Shown: positions 1 to 6,774 of the stretch, piece by piece
How the letters are laid out: each line of letters starts with the position of its first letter
Numbering within the stretch: position 1 is the stretch's first letter
Source of the DNA: Clostridia bacterium
GTDB lineage: Bacteria; Bacillota; UBA994; PWPR01
Direction of reading: 5' to 3'
Assembly: GCA_003557085.1 (NCBI GenBank)
Contig: PWPR01000022.1
Span: 1 to 7,258, forward strand
Length of the DNA: 7,258 nucleotides
Position numbers and translations under genes: made by a program
Notes under the pieces: model-generated
Database searches by the model: none
The model's input: only the letters and a program-made list of their open reading frames with translations
Told to the model about the DNA's origin: nothing

Positions 1-361
1 TAAAAGAAGGTAGCAAGGGATGTTAAAGTCTCATCAGCATAATATGTCTAGCTATGCGCTGATTTATCAGCAACCAACTTAATGAATATTATCGATAACA
101 TATTGTAAACTGTATTGCCCTAATCATCCGAGTATTACTATGAGTTTGTATGAGCCAGTCATTTAGCAAAGTTGTTACAAGAAAGCTTATTGCTATTAGA
201 GAGAAAAGCACTAACCAAAATTAACAGAAATGGAAGAGGGCTAATTTTAAATGAAATGTTTTAAGAAGACATCAAAATTCCCTTTGTTAAAGCCATAAAA
301 AGTGTTAGAATTGAGGTGTATAAAAACTGTTTATAAAGTATCTTAGGAGGAAAAACATTCA
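1..361. other. Intergenic leader region, no supported gene
   Basis: I find no credible coding region here; all frames are broken by frequent stops. A frame ending in TAA at 24-26 could be the last few codons of an upstream gene, but only seven codons are visible, too few to judge. Small symmetric motifs occur, such as TTATCGATAA at 89-98 and GCTGAT-TT-ATCAGC near 58-71, but they are short and could be chance in AT-rich DNA. The only functional elements I would support are the promoter candidate at 284-311 and the ribosome binding site at 345-350 that serve the following lipoprotein gene. Confidence 0.6.
284..311 (+). promoter_or_regulatory. Candidate sigma-A promoter for the first lipoprotein gene
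   Basis: A -35-like TTGTTA (284-289) and a -10-like TAGAAT (306-311) are separated by 16 bases, giving four and five matches to consensus. Transcription would start about 40 bases before the gene. An alternative is TTGAGG (311-316) with TATAAA (332-337), but that 15-base spacing is short and the start would fall almost on the ribosome binding site. Seen by eye only. Confidence 0.35.
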
Positions 362-1189
362 ATGAAACGAAAACTTTTTGCAATTTTAATAATTTTAACT
401 TTAGTGCTATTTGCAGCTTGTGGGGGAGACGACACCTCAGCTATCCCAGAAAGTGATCCTGACCCTATTGAAGATACAGAAACTATAGAGGTTGAGGCAG
501 ATGTAGAACTTCCTGAGAACTTCCCAGTACTTCCTGATGCAGTACTAGCAAGATATTTTGATATTGCAGGCATGTATCAATATACATTTCACTACGAGGG
601 AAGTGCGAGTGACATGAGAGAATACCTGATACCGAATCTATATGAGGTTGGCATTTTAGCTTCTGGAGGAAGCCAATCACAGTTTGCTGGAGGAAGTGCA
701 GAAGATATAGCTATGTCAAGTGGTGATGAAGAGCCATTCTTAGGATATATAATATTGCACCCAGACGGAGCTAGTGATTATGGGGATATAAAAGGGTATA
801 CTTTAATAGTAGGTGATAGTATTTTTAACTATCAGCCATATGAACATCCTGTTTTGCAAGAAGAAGTTGCTGAACCAACAGAACTAAGCATTTTGCCAGG
901 TTCAGTTCTTTATGAATATCAAGATAGACGTGATTTATTTCAAAATGATGAGCTATTTAGGTATTTTTATAAGATTGATTATTTCTCGGGAGAGACTGTT
1001 AATGGTGGAGTAAAAGAGTTGTGGGAAGTCTACGAATTTTATGTTAATGACTTAGTAGAAAGAGGATTTGAAGTCCAGGATGACAATGTAATACTAGCCC
1101 AAAAAGATGATATCAGCATAAGGGTTGCAATTAGTCCATTTTATGTAGGTGGCTCTATGCACGGTGCATACATAGAGATTATTAAGTAA
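362..1189 (+). CDS. Secreted lipoprotein of unknown function, two-repeat architecture
   Basis: The 275-residue product starts at ATG 362 behind AGGAGG (345-350, spacing 11). Residues 1-20 form a lipoprotein signal: MKRK, a hydrophobic stretch, then a lipobox FAAC with the lipidated cysteine at 20. It should therefore be anchored on the outer face of the membrane. An acidic, low-complexity linker (about 21-50) follows. The rest looks like two copies of one domain. Copy one (about 55-154) has LPDAVL, an aromatic Y-Y-F-Y strand, a helix ending YEVG and a terminal GYTLIV. Copy two (about 177-274) has LPGSVL, a Y-Y-Y-F strand, a helix ending VERGF and a terminal AYIEII. I do not recognise a named family and assign no function. 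It stands alone: a terminator follows and the next gene has its own promoter. That it is an expressed lipoprotein is well supported; the duplication is a by-eye reading. Confidence 0.85.
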   Translation: MKRKLFAILIILTLVLFAACGGDDTSAIPESDPDPIEDTETIEVEADVELPENFPVLPDAVLARYFDIAGMYQYTFHYEGSASDMREYLIPNLYEVGILASGGSQSQFAGGSAEDIAMSSGDEEPFLGYIILHPDGASDYGDIKGYTLIVGDSIFNYQPYEHPVLQEEVAEPTELSILPGSVLYEYQDRRDLFQNDELFRYFYKIDYFSGETVNGGVKELWEVYEFYVNDLVERGFEVQDDNVILAQKDDISIRVAISPFYVGGSMHGAYIEIIK

Positions 1190-1308
1190 TAAGATTCCCA
1201 ATAAGAGACTTAAGTTTTCAATAATATAAGCTAGTCAAGCTCTAAAATTTTTTACTAATATGGTATTTAAGGTTTAGAGAAAAAATTAAACAGAGAAATG
1301 TAAATGTT

Positions 1309-1357
1309 AGAAGAGTCATACTGAAAATAATTTCAGTGTGACTCTTCTGTTTTTATT
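1309..1357 (+). terminator. Rho-independent terminator of the first lipoprotein gene
   Basis: Arms 1309-1326 and 1331-1348 pair over 18 positions with a single T-G wobble, around a 4-base loop (ATAA). The right arm is followed by G and then five Ts (1350-1354). It lies 120 bases after the stop codon, leaving a long 3' untranslated tail, and isolates the lipoprotein gene from the reductase downstream. Confidence 0.9.
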
Positions 1358-1685
1358 GAGAAAATGTACAAGCTAAGTCAACAAAAAGATTTTCTATAAA
1401 CCTACTAATATTTAAGTTCTTAACACTTCATGCTATTAGTATTAAGAAGTTAACTGTTAAAGCCTGAGTTTGTTAAATTAGAAGGCAGTTTTGATATGTT
1501 ACAATACTAGAATCGATCATAGCTAGTTTAACATAATACATTAATATTTAGCTTATCCAGAAGTACTAAACTATGCAATAGGCAAATAAATTGCATTGAG
1601 ATAGCTTTTAGAACGTTAGTCTCAGAGGATTTCGTAAAGGTGTATATTGTTCTAAACCAAATTGTGCTACTTTTGTATGATAAAC

Positions 1686-1714
1686 TTTAATGGATAATAA
1701 TATTGTGATATAAT
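1686..1714 (+). promoter_or_regulatory. Extended -10 promoter for the reductase gene
   Basis: A perfect TATAAT (1709-1714) is preceded by TG one base upstream (TGATATAAT, from 1706), the extended -10 pattern that tolerates a poor -35. The -35 candidate is TTTAAT (1686-1691) at 17-base spacing, only three matches to consensus. Transcription would start near 1721, giving an untranslated leader of roughly 100 bases before the ATG at 1819. Confidence 0.6.
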
Positions 1715-1739
1715 TATATATGAGAAAAGGGACTGATGT

Positions 1740-1787
1740 ATGACAAATTTAGTTTGGAAGGATACACGGTTAATAGGTTGCCATTAA
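1740..1787 (+). CDS. Possible 15-codon leader peptide upstream of the reductase
   Basis: In the reductase mRNA leader an ATG at 1740 opens a 15-codon frame, MTNLVWKDTRLIGCH, ending TAA at 1785-1787. A weak AAAGGG ribosome binding site lies about 10 bases upstream (1726-1731). No run of one regulatory amino acid is present, and I see no attenuator hairpin between it and the ATG at 1819, so a control role is not shown. It may be a chance frame. It is listed because it falls entirely inside the predicted leader. Confidence 0.15.
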   Translation: MTNLVWKDTRLIGCH

Positions 1788-1818
1788 TAAACTAAATATT
1801 TGATAAAGGGAGAAATAT

Positions 1819-3879
1819 ATGAGAAAGAAGTGGACAATTATATTATCTGTAGTTTTGTTAGTGGCACTATCAATGCTTATATTGCAAGGCTGCACTACTG
1901 AAGTGGCAGATGAGCCAGAACCAGATAAGTTAATGGAGCCTGGTACTTACACAGGTTCTTTTATTGGGTTTTATCTACCAGAAGAAGTTGAGGTTTCTGT
2001 TACGGTAGATGAAAACTCAATTCTTGAAATTGATGTATCATTTGATAATGGTGAAACAACACCTATTTTACAATCTGTAGTTGATAAAATGGTGCCAAGA
2101 ATGTTAGAGCATCAATCTGCGGATGTAGATGTAATTACAGGCGCTACAGTAAGTAGTGTTGCTGTAAGAATGGCAGTAATTGAAGCATTGACAGAAGCTA
2201 TTGAAGCTGCAGGCGCAGATTCTTCTGTATTAGACCAGTTTAGAGTAGCGCCAGAAAAAGTCTCTGGAGAAGCAGAAATCATTGAGACTAAAATATTAGT
2301 AGTAGGAATGGGTGGATCTGGAACAGCAACTGCGATGCGTGCTGTTGAAAAAATGTATGAAGCTGACCCTGAAAATGTCAATGTATTAGCTATTGATAAA
2401 GCAGGCAAGTATGGTGGGACTTCTGCATTAACGACAGGAGTAATGGCAGTTAATCCTAGTCGCTTCCAAGAAGAGCATAATGATGGTGCTGATTATATGG
2501 ATAAAGAGGCGATGCGAGAAGCATGGATTAATTACACAGAAGGAGATCTGAAAGTAGAAGTTTTAGACATGATGCTTGATCATTCTGGAGAGGCATTAGA
2601 TTGGCTTATGTATGACCATGAGTTTGAGTTTTCTACACCTATGAGTGGGTTTACTCCTGCAGATGTATATGACTGTTGGTATAATTATCTTCCAGATCAT
2701 ACAGGTGCAAATAAGGAGTACATTGCAGAATACTATCATGCTATCTATGAAAGATATACTGACATGGGTGGAGAATACATGCTTGAAACTGAAGCTTACG
2801 AGCTTATATACGACCAAGAAAGCCATGCAGTAAAAGGTGTTAAGGCACGTTACTTTGATGGAACAGAATATGAGATTTATGCTGATGCTGTTGTATTAGC
2901 AACAGGTGGTTTTGCTGGTAGTAGTGATATGATGACTAACTATTTAAGTGACACATATTATCCTTTACCAGGCAATTGGCAAGTATTTGGAACCTTACAA
3001 AATGATGGCAAGATGATAGAAGCTGCAATTGAGCATGGTGCAGGAACTTATAATATTGGAATGCCTCCAATTGTACATCTTGCAGGCACACCAAGATTCT
3101 TAACACAGTTTGAAAATATTCCTATACCAGATGCAGTATCCCGTTGGTATGGTCGACCAGCTGTATGGTCACCTGGAGATATTCCTTTGAACATGGTTAT
3201 AAATCCAAGAAGTATGACCGTAAGCCCAGAAGGTGAGCGTTTTGCTAATGAAGCAGCAATAGCTTTTGATTCTTGGAAAGAAGGACCAACTTTCTATAGT
3301 ATTTGGGCGGACAATCAAATTCAGCGCCTTAAAACTGAAGGTTTTGAGTTTAGAGATATGGGAATATCAACAGGATTCTTAGGACATGGTTCAGCAATCC
3401 CTGTTGACACGCCTTTACCTCAAATAGAAGAGGTTTTAGAAGCTGGAATTAATTCAAGATTTGTATTTAAAGCGGATACCATTGAAGAGCTTGCTGAAAT
3501 GATAGAAGTAGAGCCAAGTACTTTAGCAAGTACACTGGCCACATATAATGAGTATTGTGAAGCTGGAGAGGATCCTGACTTTGGTAAGACCCAAGCTCAG
3601 CTAGAAAAGTTAGAGCATGGACCTTACTATGCAGTAATAGGAGCTCCTTACGCATATAGTACAAGTGGTGGACTAGACATAAATGCCAACTTTAATGTCT
3701 TGAAAGCTGATGGTTCAACTCCAATTGAAGGACTCTATGCAGTTGGAACAGACTCAATGGGTGTTTTATTTACAGAGAAAAAGGCATATGTAACATTTGG
3801 AGCTGCAGCACAAGGCTGGGCTTATACATCTGGTTACCTCTGTGGAGAAATAGCTGTAAATGAAATAATTTCAAGATAG
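1819..3879 (+). CDS. Extracellular lipoprotein flavin reductase: FMN-binding domain plus fumarate-reductase-type FAD domain
   Basis: The 686-residue protein starts at ATG 1819 behind AAGGGAG (1806-1812, spacing 6). Residues 1-25 are a lipoprotein signal (MRKKW, hydrophobic core, lipobox LQGC, lipidated C25). Residues about 38-130 form an FMN-binding domain with DVITGAT (104-110); in this family ApbE attaches FMN to the last threonine, here T110. The FAD_binding_2 flavoprotein domain runs from about 157 to the end, with GMGGSG (163-168), KYGGTS (197-202), ATGGF (361-365), GERFANE (472-478) and a C-terminal GLYAVGTDS (638-646). There is no CXXCH haem motif, so electrons would pass through FMN. 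Flavinylated extracellular reductases of Gram-positives (fumarate, urocanate types) share this plan, fed by membrane quinol systems. No ApbE or quinone partner is present in this window. The active-site residues differ from fumarate reductase (see findings), so the substrate is unassigned. Confidence 0.9.
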   Translation: MRKKWTIILSVVLLVALSMLILQGCTTEVADEPEPDKLMEPGTYTGSFIGFYLPEEVEVSVTVDENSILEIDVSFDNGETTPILQSVVDKMVPRMLEHQSADVDVITGATVSSVAVRMAVIEALTEAIEAAGADSSVLDQFRVAPEKVSGEAEIIETKILVVGMGGSGTATAMRAVEKMYEADPENVNVLAIDKAGKYGGTSALTTGVMAVNPSRFQEEHNDGADYMDKEAMREAWINYTEGDLKVEVLDMMLDHSGEALDWLMYDHEFEFSTPMSGFTPADVYDCWYNYLPDHTGANKEYIAEYYHAIYERYTDMGGEYMLETEAYELIYDQESHAVKGVKARYFDGTEYEIYADAVVLATGGFAGSSDMMTNYLSDTYYPLPGNWQVFGTLQNDGKMIEAAIEHGAGTYNIGMPPIVHLAGTPRFLTQFENIPIPDAVSRWYGRPAVWSPGDIPLNMVINPRSMTVSPEGERFANEAAIAFDSWKEGPTFYSIWADNQIQRLKTEGFEFRDMGISTGFLGHGSAIPVDTPLPQIEEVLEAGINSRFVFKADTIEELAEMIEVEPSTLASTLATYNEYCEAGEDPDFGKTQAQLEKLEHGPYYAVIGAPYAYSTSGGLDINANFNVLKADGSTPIEGLYAVGTDSMGVLFTEKKAYVTFGAAAQGWAYTSGYLCGEIAVNEIISR

Positions 3880-3953
3880 TTTAGGTGTGAGTAAGTAACA
3901 TAAAAGAAAGTGTTGCAATTGATATTTGACAATATAAATGTTTAATTATGATT

Positions 3954-3993
3954 ATAAGATACAGTCAAAAAAGCTGTATCTTATTTTTTTTTT
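3954..3993 (+). terminator. Rho-independent terminator of the reductase gene
   Basis: Arms 3954-3964 and 3974-3984 (ATAAGATACAG and its complement) form a perfect 11-bp stem with a 9-base loop. They run straight into a tract of ten Ts (3984-3993). It lies about 75 bases after the reductase stop codon. Together with the minus-strand terminator at 4080-4114 it forms a back-to-back pair separating two convergent genes. Confidence 0.92.
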
Positions 3994-4079
3994 GTTATCG
4001 CAAAAAATCCAAGAAGAGTAATATAATAATGCTTTATTTCAAAAAGATGAGTTGATAAAAGCTCTAGTAAAGTAGTTGT

Positions 4080-4114
4080 AAAAAAATAACAGTTCCCATA
4101 AAGAAAACTGTTAT
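4080..4114 (-). terminator. Rho-independent terminator of the MATE transporter gene
   Basis: Read on the minus strand, AACAGTT-type arms (4106-4114 and 4086-4094, 9 bp, 11-base loop) are followed by a T tract, seen as seven As at 4080-4086 on the plus strand. It lies about 30 bases downstream of the transporter stop codon. Confidence 0.8.
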
Positions 4115-4144
4115 CAATAATATTTCACTTATACACTTTAGTAT

Positions 4145-5554
4145 TTATACTTTTATATCAACCCATTTACCTTGCAACCATCTTAAGAAAAATATAGCTG
4201 CACGAAGTACATGGTCTGCAGACATACCAATCCATGCTCCCGGTAAACCTAAATTAGCATAGTTTACTAAGACATAAGCTAATAGTATTCTTGTAGCCCA
4301 AATGCTAATGCCAGTTCCCCACATCACAAACTTTGTGTCTCCAGCTCCTCTTAAGCCACCAGCTGATATTCTAGCAACTCCCATGAATGGGAGGACAAAT
4401 GCCATAATTCGCAGAACTTCTGCACCTGCAGTAATTACTTCTTCAATATCAGTAAAGAACCACATAAGCTGTCTTGCAAAAATAAATATAATTAAACCTA
4501 CTGCGCCCATAAAAGCAGCACCCATTATGGTAGTAACATTACCTGCTCTTCTAGCTTCTTCTGGTTGCTCTGCGCCTAAGTTTTGCCCGACCAATGTTGT
4601 AGCAGCAACTGAAAATCCAAATCCAGGCATAAAAGCTACAGAGTCAATTCTTATTCCTATTTGATGTGCTGCATAAAGGTTTGTTCCAAGATTTGCAACG
4701 ATCATTGTGAAACCCATCATAGCTCCCCTGAGCATTAAAGACTCGATGCCAGCAGGGATTCCAACAGCAAGCATTCTCTTAATAGTTTCTTTATGAAATT
4801 TTCTAATTTTTGTAATAGGTACTCTAATAAATGATTTCCCACTATTTAATACCCACAGCATTACAATTGTTCCAAAAAATCTAGCTACCATAGAAGCAAA
4901 ACCTGCTCCTGCAGTACCCATCTCTGGGAAGAAAGCTATTCCAAAGATGAACAAGAAATTAAGTATAACATTAATCAAGCTAACTGAAGCATTTACATAC
5001 ATGGCAACCTTTGTATCACCTAATCCCCTTAAAATGGAAGTAGCTGTCATTGTCACAATTGCAAAGATCATTGCAATAGCTCTAAATCTCAAGTACCCTA
5101 CACCAACCTCGATAACTTCAGGCTCTGCACCTAAGAATCGAAAACCTGCAGCTGGAAATACTAGTAATAATGAAGCCAAAAAGCAGCCGAACACAGCACC
5201 TATTAAAAGTGCTTGTCTAGCAACTTGCTTAGCCCCTTCAAGGTCACCTGCTCCCGTAAATCTAGCTACTAAAACGGTTGCTCCTGTTCTAACAGCTGCA
5301 AAAACCGTTGTAATGAACATAACTAACTGGTTTCCTAAGCCAATAGCAGCAATAGATGCAGCTCCTAGCCTTCCAACCATTGCAGTATCAGCTATACCTA
5401 CTGATGAATGCATTAGCATTTCAATTATAACTGGCCAAGCTAATATTAAAACAGCTTTTAGTAAATTGTCTTGGGACATTTCTGCTAATTTTGATTTATC
5501 ACTTGCTATATTTTTTTTTGACTTATTTGCTTTTAAGTCTTCTTTGTCTGACAC
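4145..5554 (-). CDS. MATE family multidrug/Na+-type efflux transporter
   Basis: The 469-residue membrane protein exports organic cations or other toxic solutes in exchange for Na+ or H+; the substrate cannot be read from sequence. I place the start at GTG 5554, since AGGAGG lies six bases before it (plus-strand 5561-5566). A longer frame opens at TTG 5581 but has no binding site and would put that Shine-Dalgarno inside the gene. Numbering is from the GTG. Roughly 12 hydrophobic segments follow a charged N-terminus. Family marks are GIADTAMVGRLG (53-64) in the first helix pair, RGLGDTK (176-182) ending the first half, LVGQNLGAEQPEEA (321-334), and GGLRGAGDTK (399-408) in the second half, showing the two-fold MATE symmetry. 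Length is normal and nothing looks disrupted. It is monocistronic and convergent with the reductase, with no regulator beside it. Confidence 0.95.
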   Translation of the reverse strand: MSDKEDLKANKSKKNIASDKSKLAEMSQDNLLKAVLILAWPVIIEMLMHSSVGIADTAMVGRLGAASIAAIGLGNQLVMFITTVFAAVRTGATVLVARFTGAGDLEGAKQVARQALLIGAVFGCFLASLLLVFPAAGFRFLGAEPEVIEVGVGYLRFRAIAMIFAIVTMTATSILRGLGDTKVAMYVNASVSLINVILNFLFIFGIAFFPEMGTAGAGFASMVARFFGTIVMLWVLNSGKSFIRVPITKIRKFHKETIKRMLAVGIPAGIESLMLRGAMMGFTMIVANLGTNLYAAHQIGIRIDSVAFMPGFGFSVAATTLVGQNLGAEQPEEARRAGNVTTIMGAAFMGAVGLIIFIFARQLMWFFTDIEEVITAGAEVLRIMAFVLPFMGVARISAGGLRGAGDTKFVMWGTGISIWATRILLAYVLVNYANLGLPGAWIGMSADHVLRAAIFFLRWLQGKWVDIKV

Positions 5555-5560
5555 AAAACT

Positions 5561-5566
5561 CCTCCT
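5561..5566 (-). promoter_or_regulatory. Ribosome binding site deciding the GTG start of the MATE gene
   Basis: On the minus strand this reads AGGAGG, followed by AGTTTT and then GTG at 5554-5552, a six-base spacing. No other start codon in the frame nearby has a comparable site, so this fixes the gene start nine codons inside the longest open frame. Confidence 0.85.
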
Positions 5567-6145
5567 AAAACATCTTGGCAAAAATAAGATTGCCTAGCTA
5601 ATATGATAATACAATAAATAAACAGTTTAAAGGAAAAGATTAGATTATAGAAGTAATTATGAGTTATTCTTGCGTTATTTGGAATTTAATGTCTAATAAA
5701 CTTTAAGTGCAGACTTTTTCTGAAGTAAGTGAGTTGTTTAATGGCTAAACTTATTGCAGCAGTTCACTAATAAAAAGTTTGATTTATATAAAGTAAAACT
5801 TTCCCTAATTGCAAAAATAATGATGCAGAAAAATTGCATCTATATAGCATTAAAACAACGATATTTGGCTCTTCAATGTGATAGAATTAGTATAAAGATT
5901 AAATATCACAACATAGTTCTTCTTTACTAGCTATAGCAAGGTTTACATTAGAAAATAATATATCAATAATAGCCTTTTTTTTTGATAGAGGCAGATTGAA
6001 TTTGCTATTAATAACTGCAAAAACTTTAAGGGTGATAGACTGATTAAGAGGCTTACTCAGGTACTAAATCTACTTTTAAATATTAAGAAATAAACTGCTA
6101 GTGTATACGTTAATCTAAAAGTGTACCACACCCCCACCATTTCAA

Positions 6146-6175
6146 TTGTGAACTAGTCCAGAAATAAAATATAAT
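6146..6175 (+). promoter_or_regulatory. Promoter of the VOC protein gene
   Basis: A perfect -10 TATAAT (6170-6175) sits 18 bases after a -35-like TTGTGA (6146-6151; four of six matches). Transcription would begin near 6182, about 26 bases before the ATG. A C-rich patch lies just upstream (6121-6139, including the short repeat GTGT-ACC-ACAC); it could be an operator but nothing proves it. Confidence 0.6.
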
Positions 6176-6207
6176 ACTCTCATAAAGTAGAAGAGGGTGG
6201 AAAGAGG

Positions 6208-6585
6208 ATGATGAAGATGATAAAATCGATAGTTGGAATAGCGTTTGATTGTTTAGATGCAAATGACTTAGCTGATTTCTATGTAAAGATTACTGGTTGG
6301 GAAAAAGAAATATCAAGCGATGATTGGGCAGGTATTCGTACCCCTTGTGGTATATTGCTAGTATTTCAGACTGTAAAGAATTACAAGCCGCCAGTATGGC
6401 CATGGAAAGAAAATGAACAACAACAAATGGCGCACATTGATTTTCTTGTCGATAATTTATTAGAAGCGGAAGAACATGCTTTGGCTTGCGGTGCAAAAAA
6501 AGCTGAAGAGCAATATCACAGTAGTTCTAGCGTAATGATTGACCCAGCAGGACACCCTTTTTGTCTTACATCGGTTCAACAATAG
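6208..6585 (+). CDS. VOC superfamily (glyoxalase-like) small protein
   Basis: This 125-residue protein is a single glyoxalase-like unit made of two beta-alpha-beta-beta-beta halves. The first half opens with IVGIAFDCLDANDLADFYVKITGW (8-31 in two pieces: the strand, then the D-x-x-x-L-x-x-FY helix and GW). The PPVWP motif (61-65) and QQQMAHIDFLVDN (71-83) mark the link and the start of the second half. It closes with DPAGHPFCL (112-120). Members of this subgroup usually carry that PP-x-WP, QQ-x-H-x-DF and DPAGHPFCL set. H76 and the acidic or histidine residues near the C-terminus are candidate metal or substrate ligands. The reaction is unknown; family members include dioxygenases, lyases, isomerases and drug-binding resistance proteins. 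ATGs at 6208, 6211 and 6217 compete; AGGGTGG (6194-6200) best fits 6208. It is monocistronic with its own promoter and terminator. Confidence 0.9.
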   Translation: MMKMIKSIVGIAFDCLDANDLADFYVKITGWEKEISSDDWAGIRTPCGILLVFQTVKNYKPPVWPWKENEQQQMAHIDFLVDNLLEAEEHALACGAKKAEEQYHSSSSVMIDPAGHPFCLTSVQQ

Positions 6586-6604
6586 ATTCAATAATTATCC
6601 ATTC

Positions 6605-6650
6605 ATAAAGGTGAGCTATCAATATTTTTGATAGCTCACCTTTATATTAA
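6605..6650 (+). terminator. Rho-independent terminator of the VOC gene
   Basis: Arms 6605-6622 and 6628-6645 pair perfectly over 18 bp around a five-base loop (TATTT). The outer part of the stem supplies the T-rich end (CCTTTATATT). It lies 20 bases after the stop codon. The symmetric stem may also slow transcripts arriving from the IS side, although the minus-strand tail is weak. Confidence 0.88.
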
Positions 6651-6774
6651 CATATACTCTTTTTCTATTCTAACATCATATAATATGCTTACTTATGCTT
6701 CGACTCTTTCTTTTCATAATTACATACATTCTTTGTTTTAGAAAGAACACTAACTTAATTTCCTTCTCTTAGTT

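Larger units (their letters stand above)
1190..1818. other. 629-base intergenic region
   Basis: No substantial coding region is visible on either strand. The stretch contains the terminator of the upstream lipoprotein gene (1309-1357), two weak stem-loops (1573-1596 and 1607-1656), an extended -10 promoter (1686-1714) and a tiny possible leader ORF (1740-1787). I looked for T-box, purine, c-di-GMP and preQ1 riboswitch signatures and recognised none. The region from about 1360 to 1570 holds nothing I can support. Confidence 0.6.
5555..6207. other. Divergent intergenic region between the MATE and VOC genes
   Basis: About 650 bases with no coding region I can support; every frame is broken by stops. 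Near the MATE end, TATTAT on the minus strand (plus-strand 5606-5611) is a plausible -10 box but lacks a good -35. A small hairpin (5822-5840, GATGCAG paired with TTGCATC, loop of five As) and a run of nine Ts at 5975-5983 are present without a GC-rich stem in front. The right end contains the VOC promoter. The rest shows nothing recognisable and may be decayed sequence. Confidence 0.55.

Noticed and set aside
1240..1279. CTCTAAA/TTTAGAG inverted repeat after the first lipoprotein gene
   Set aside because: Weak stem with a 26-base loop and no T tract; the true terminator is the 18-bp hairpin at 1309-1357.
1403..1448. Overlapping inverted repeats (ACTAATA/TATTAGT and TTCTTAA/TTAAGAA) suggesting a pseudoknot
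   Set aside because: All-AT arms of seven bases with loops of 18-23 bases are expected by chance in this composition; no promoter or conserved motif accompanies them.
2112..2408. Minus-strand open frame of 98 codons within the reductase gene
   Set aside because: Overlaps the FMN/FAD-binding coding region in antisense; no ribosome binding site and composition typical of an antisense shadow.
4302..4664. Open frame of 120 codons on the plus strand within the MATE gene
   Set aside because: Shadow of the transporter coding sequence; no start signals or recognisable domain.
5555..5581. Nine extra N-terminal codons for the MATE transporter from a TTG start
   Set aside because: The AGGAGG at 5561-5566 would lie inside the gene, and the GTG at 5554 is correctly spaced from it.
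4947..5597. Long open frame of 216 codons on the plus strand inside the MATE gene
   Set aside because: It is antisense to a clear MATE protein with conserved motifs, lacks family features and a ribosome binding site, and is lysine/proline/threonine-rich in the way typical of reverse translations of membrane genes.
5689..5800. Protein-like fragments (QTFSEVSELFNG, MAKLIAAVH) in the gap before the VOC gene
   Set aside because: Frames are a dozen codons or less, have no start signals and share no recognisable family; insufficient for a pseudogene call.
5970..5992. AGCC followed by nine Ts, looking like a terminator
   Set aside because: No GC-rich stem precedes the T run; the only pairing is a 4-bp GCCT/AGGC that encloses the Ts.
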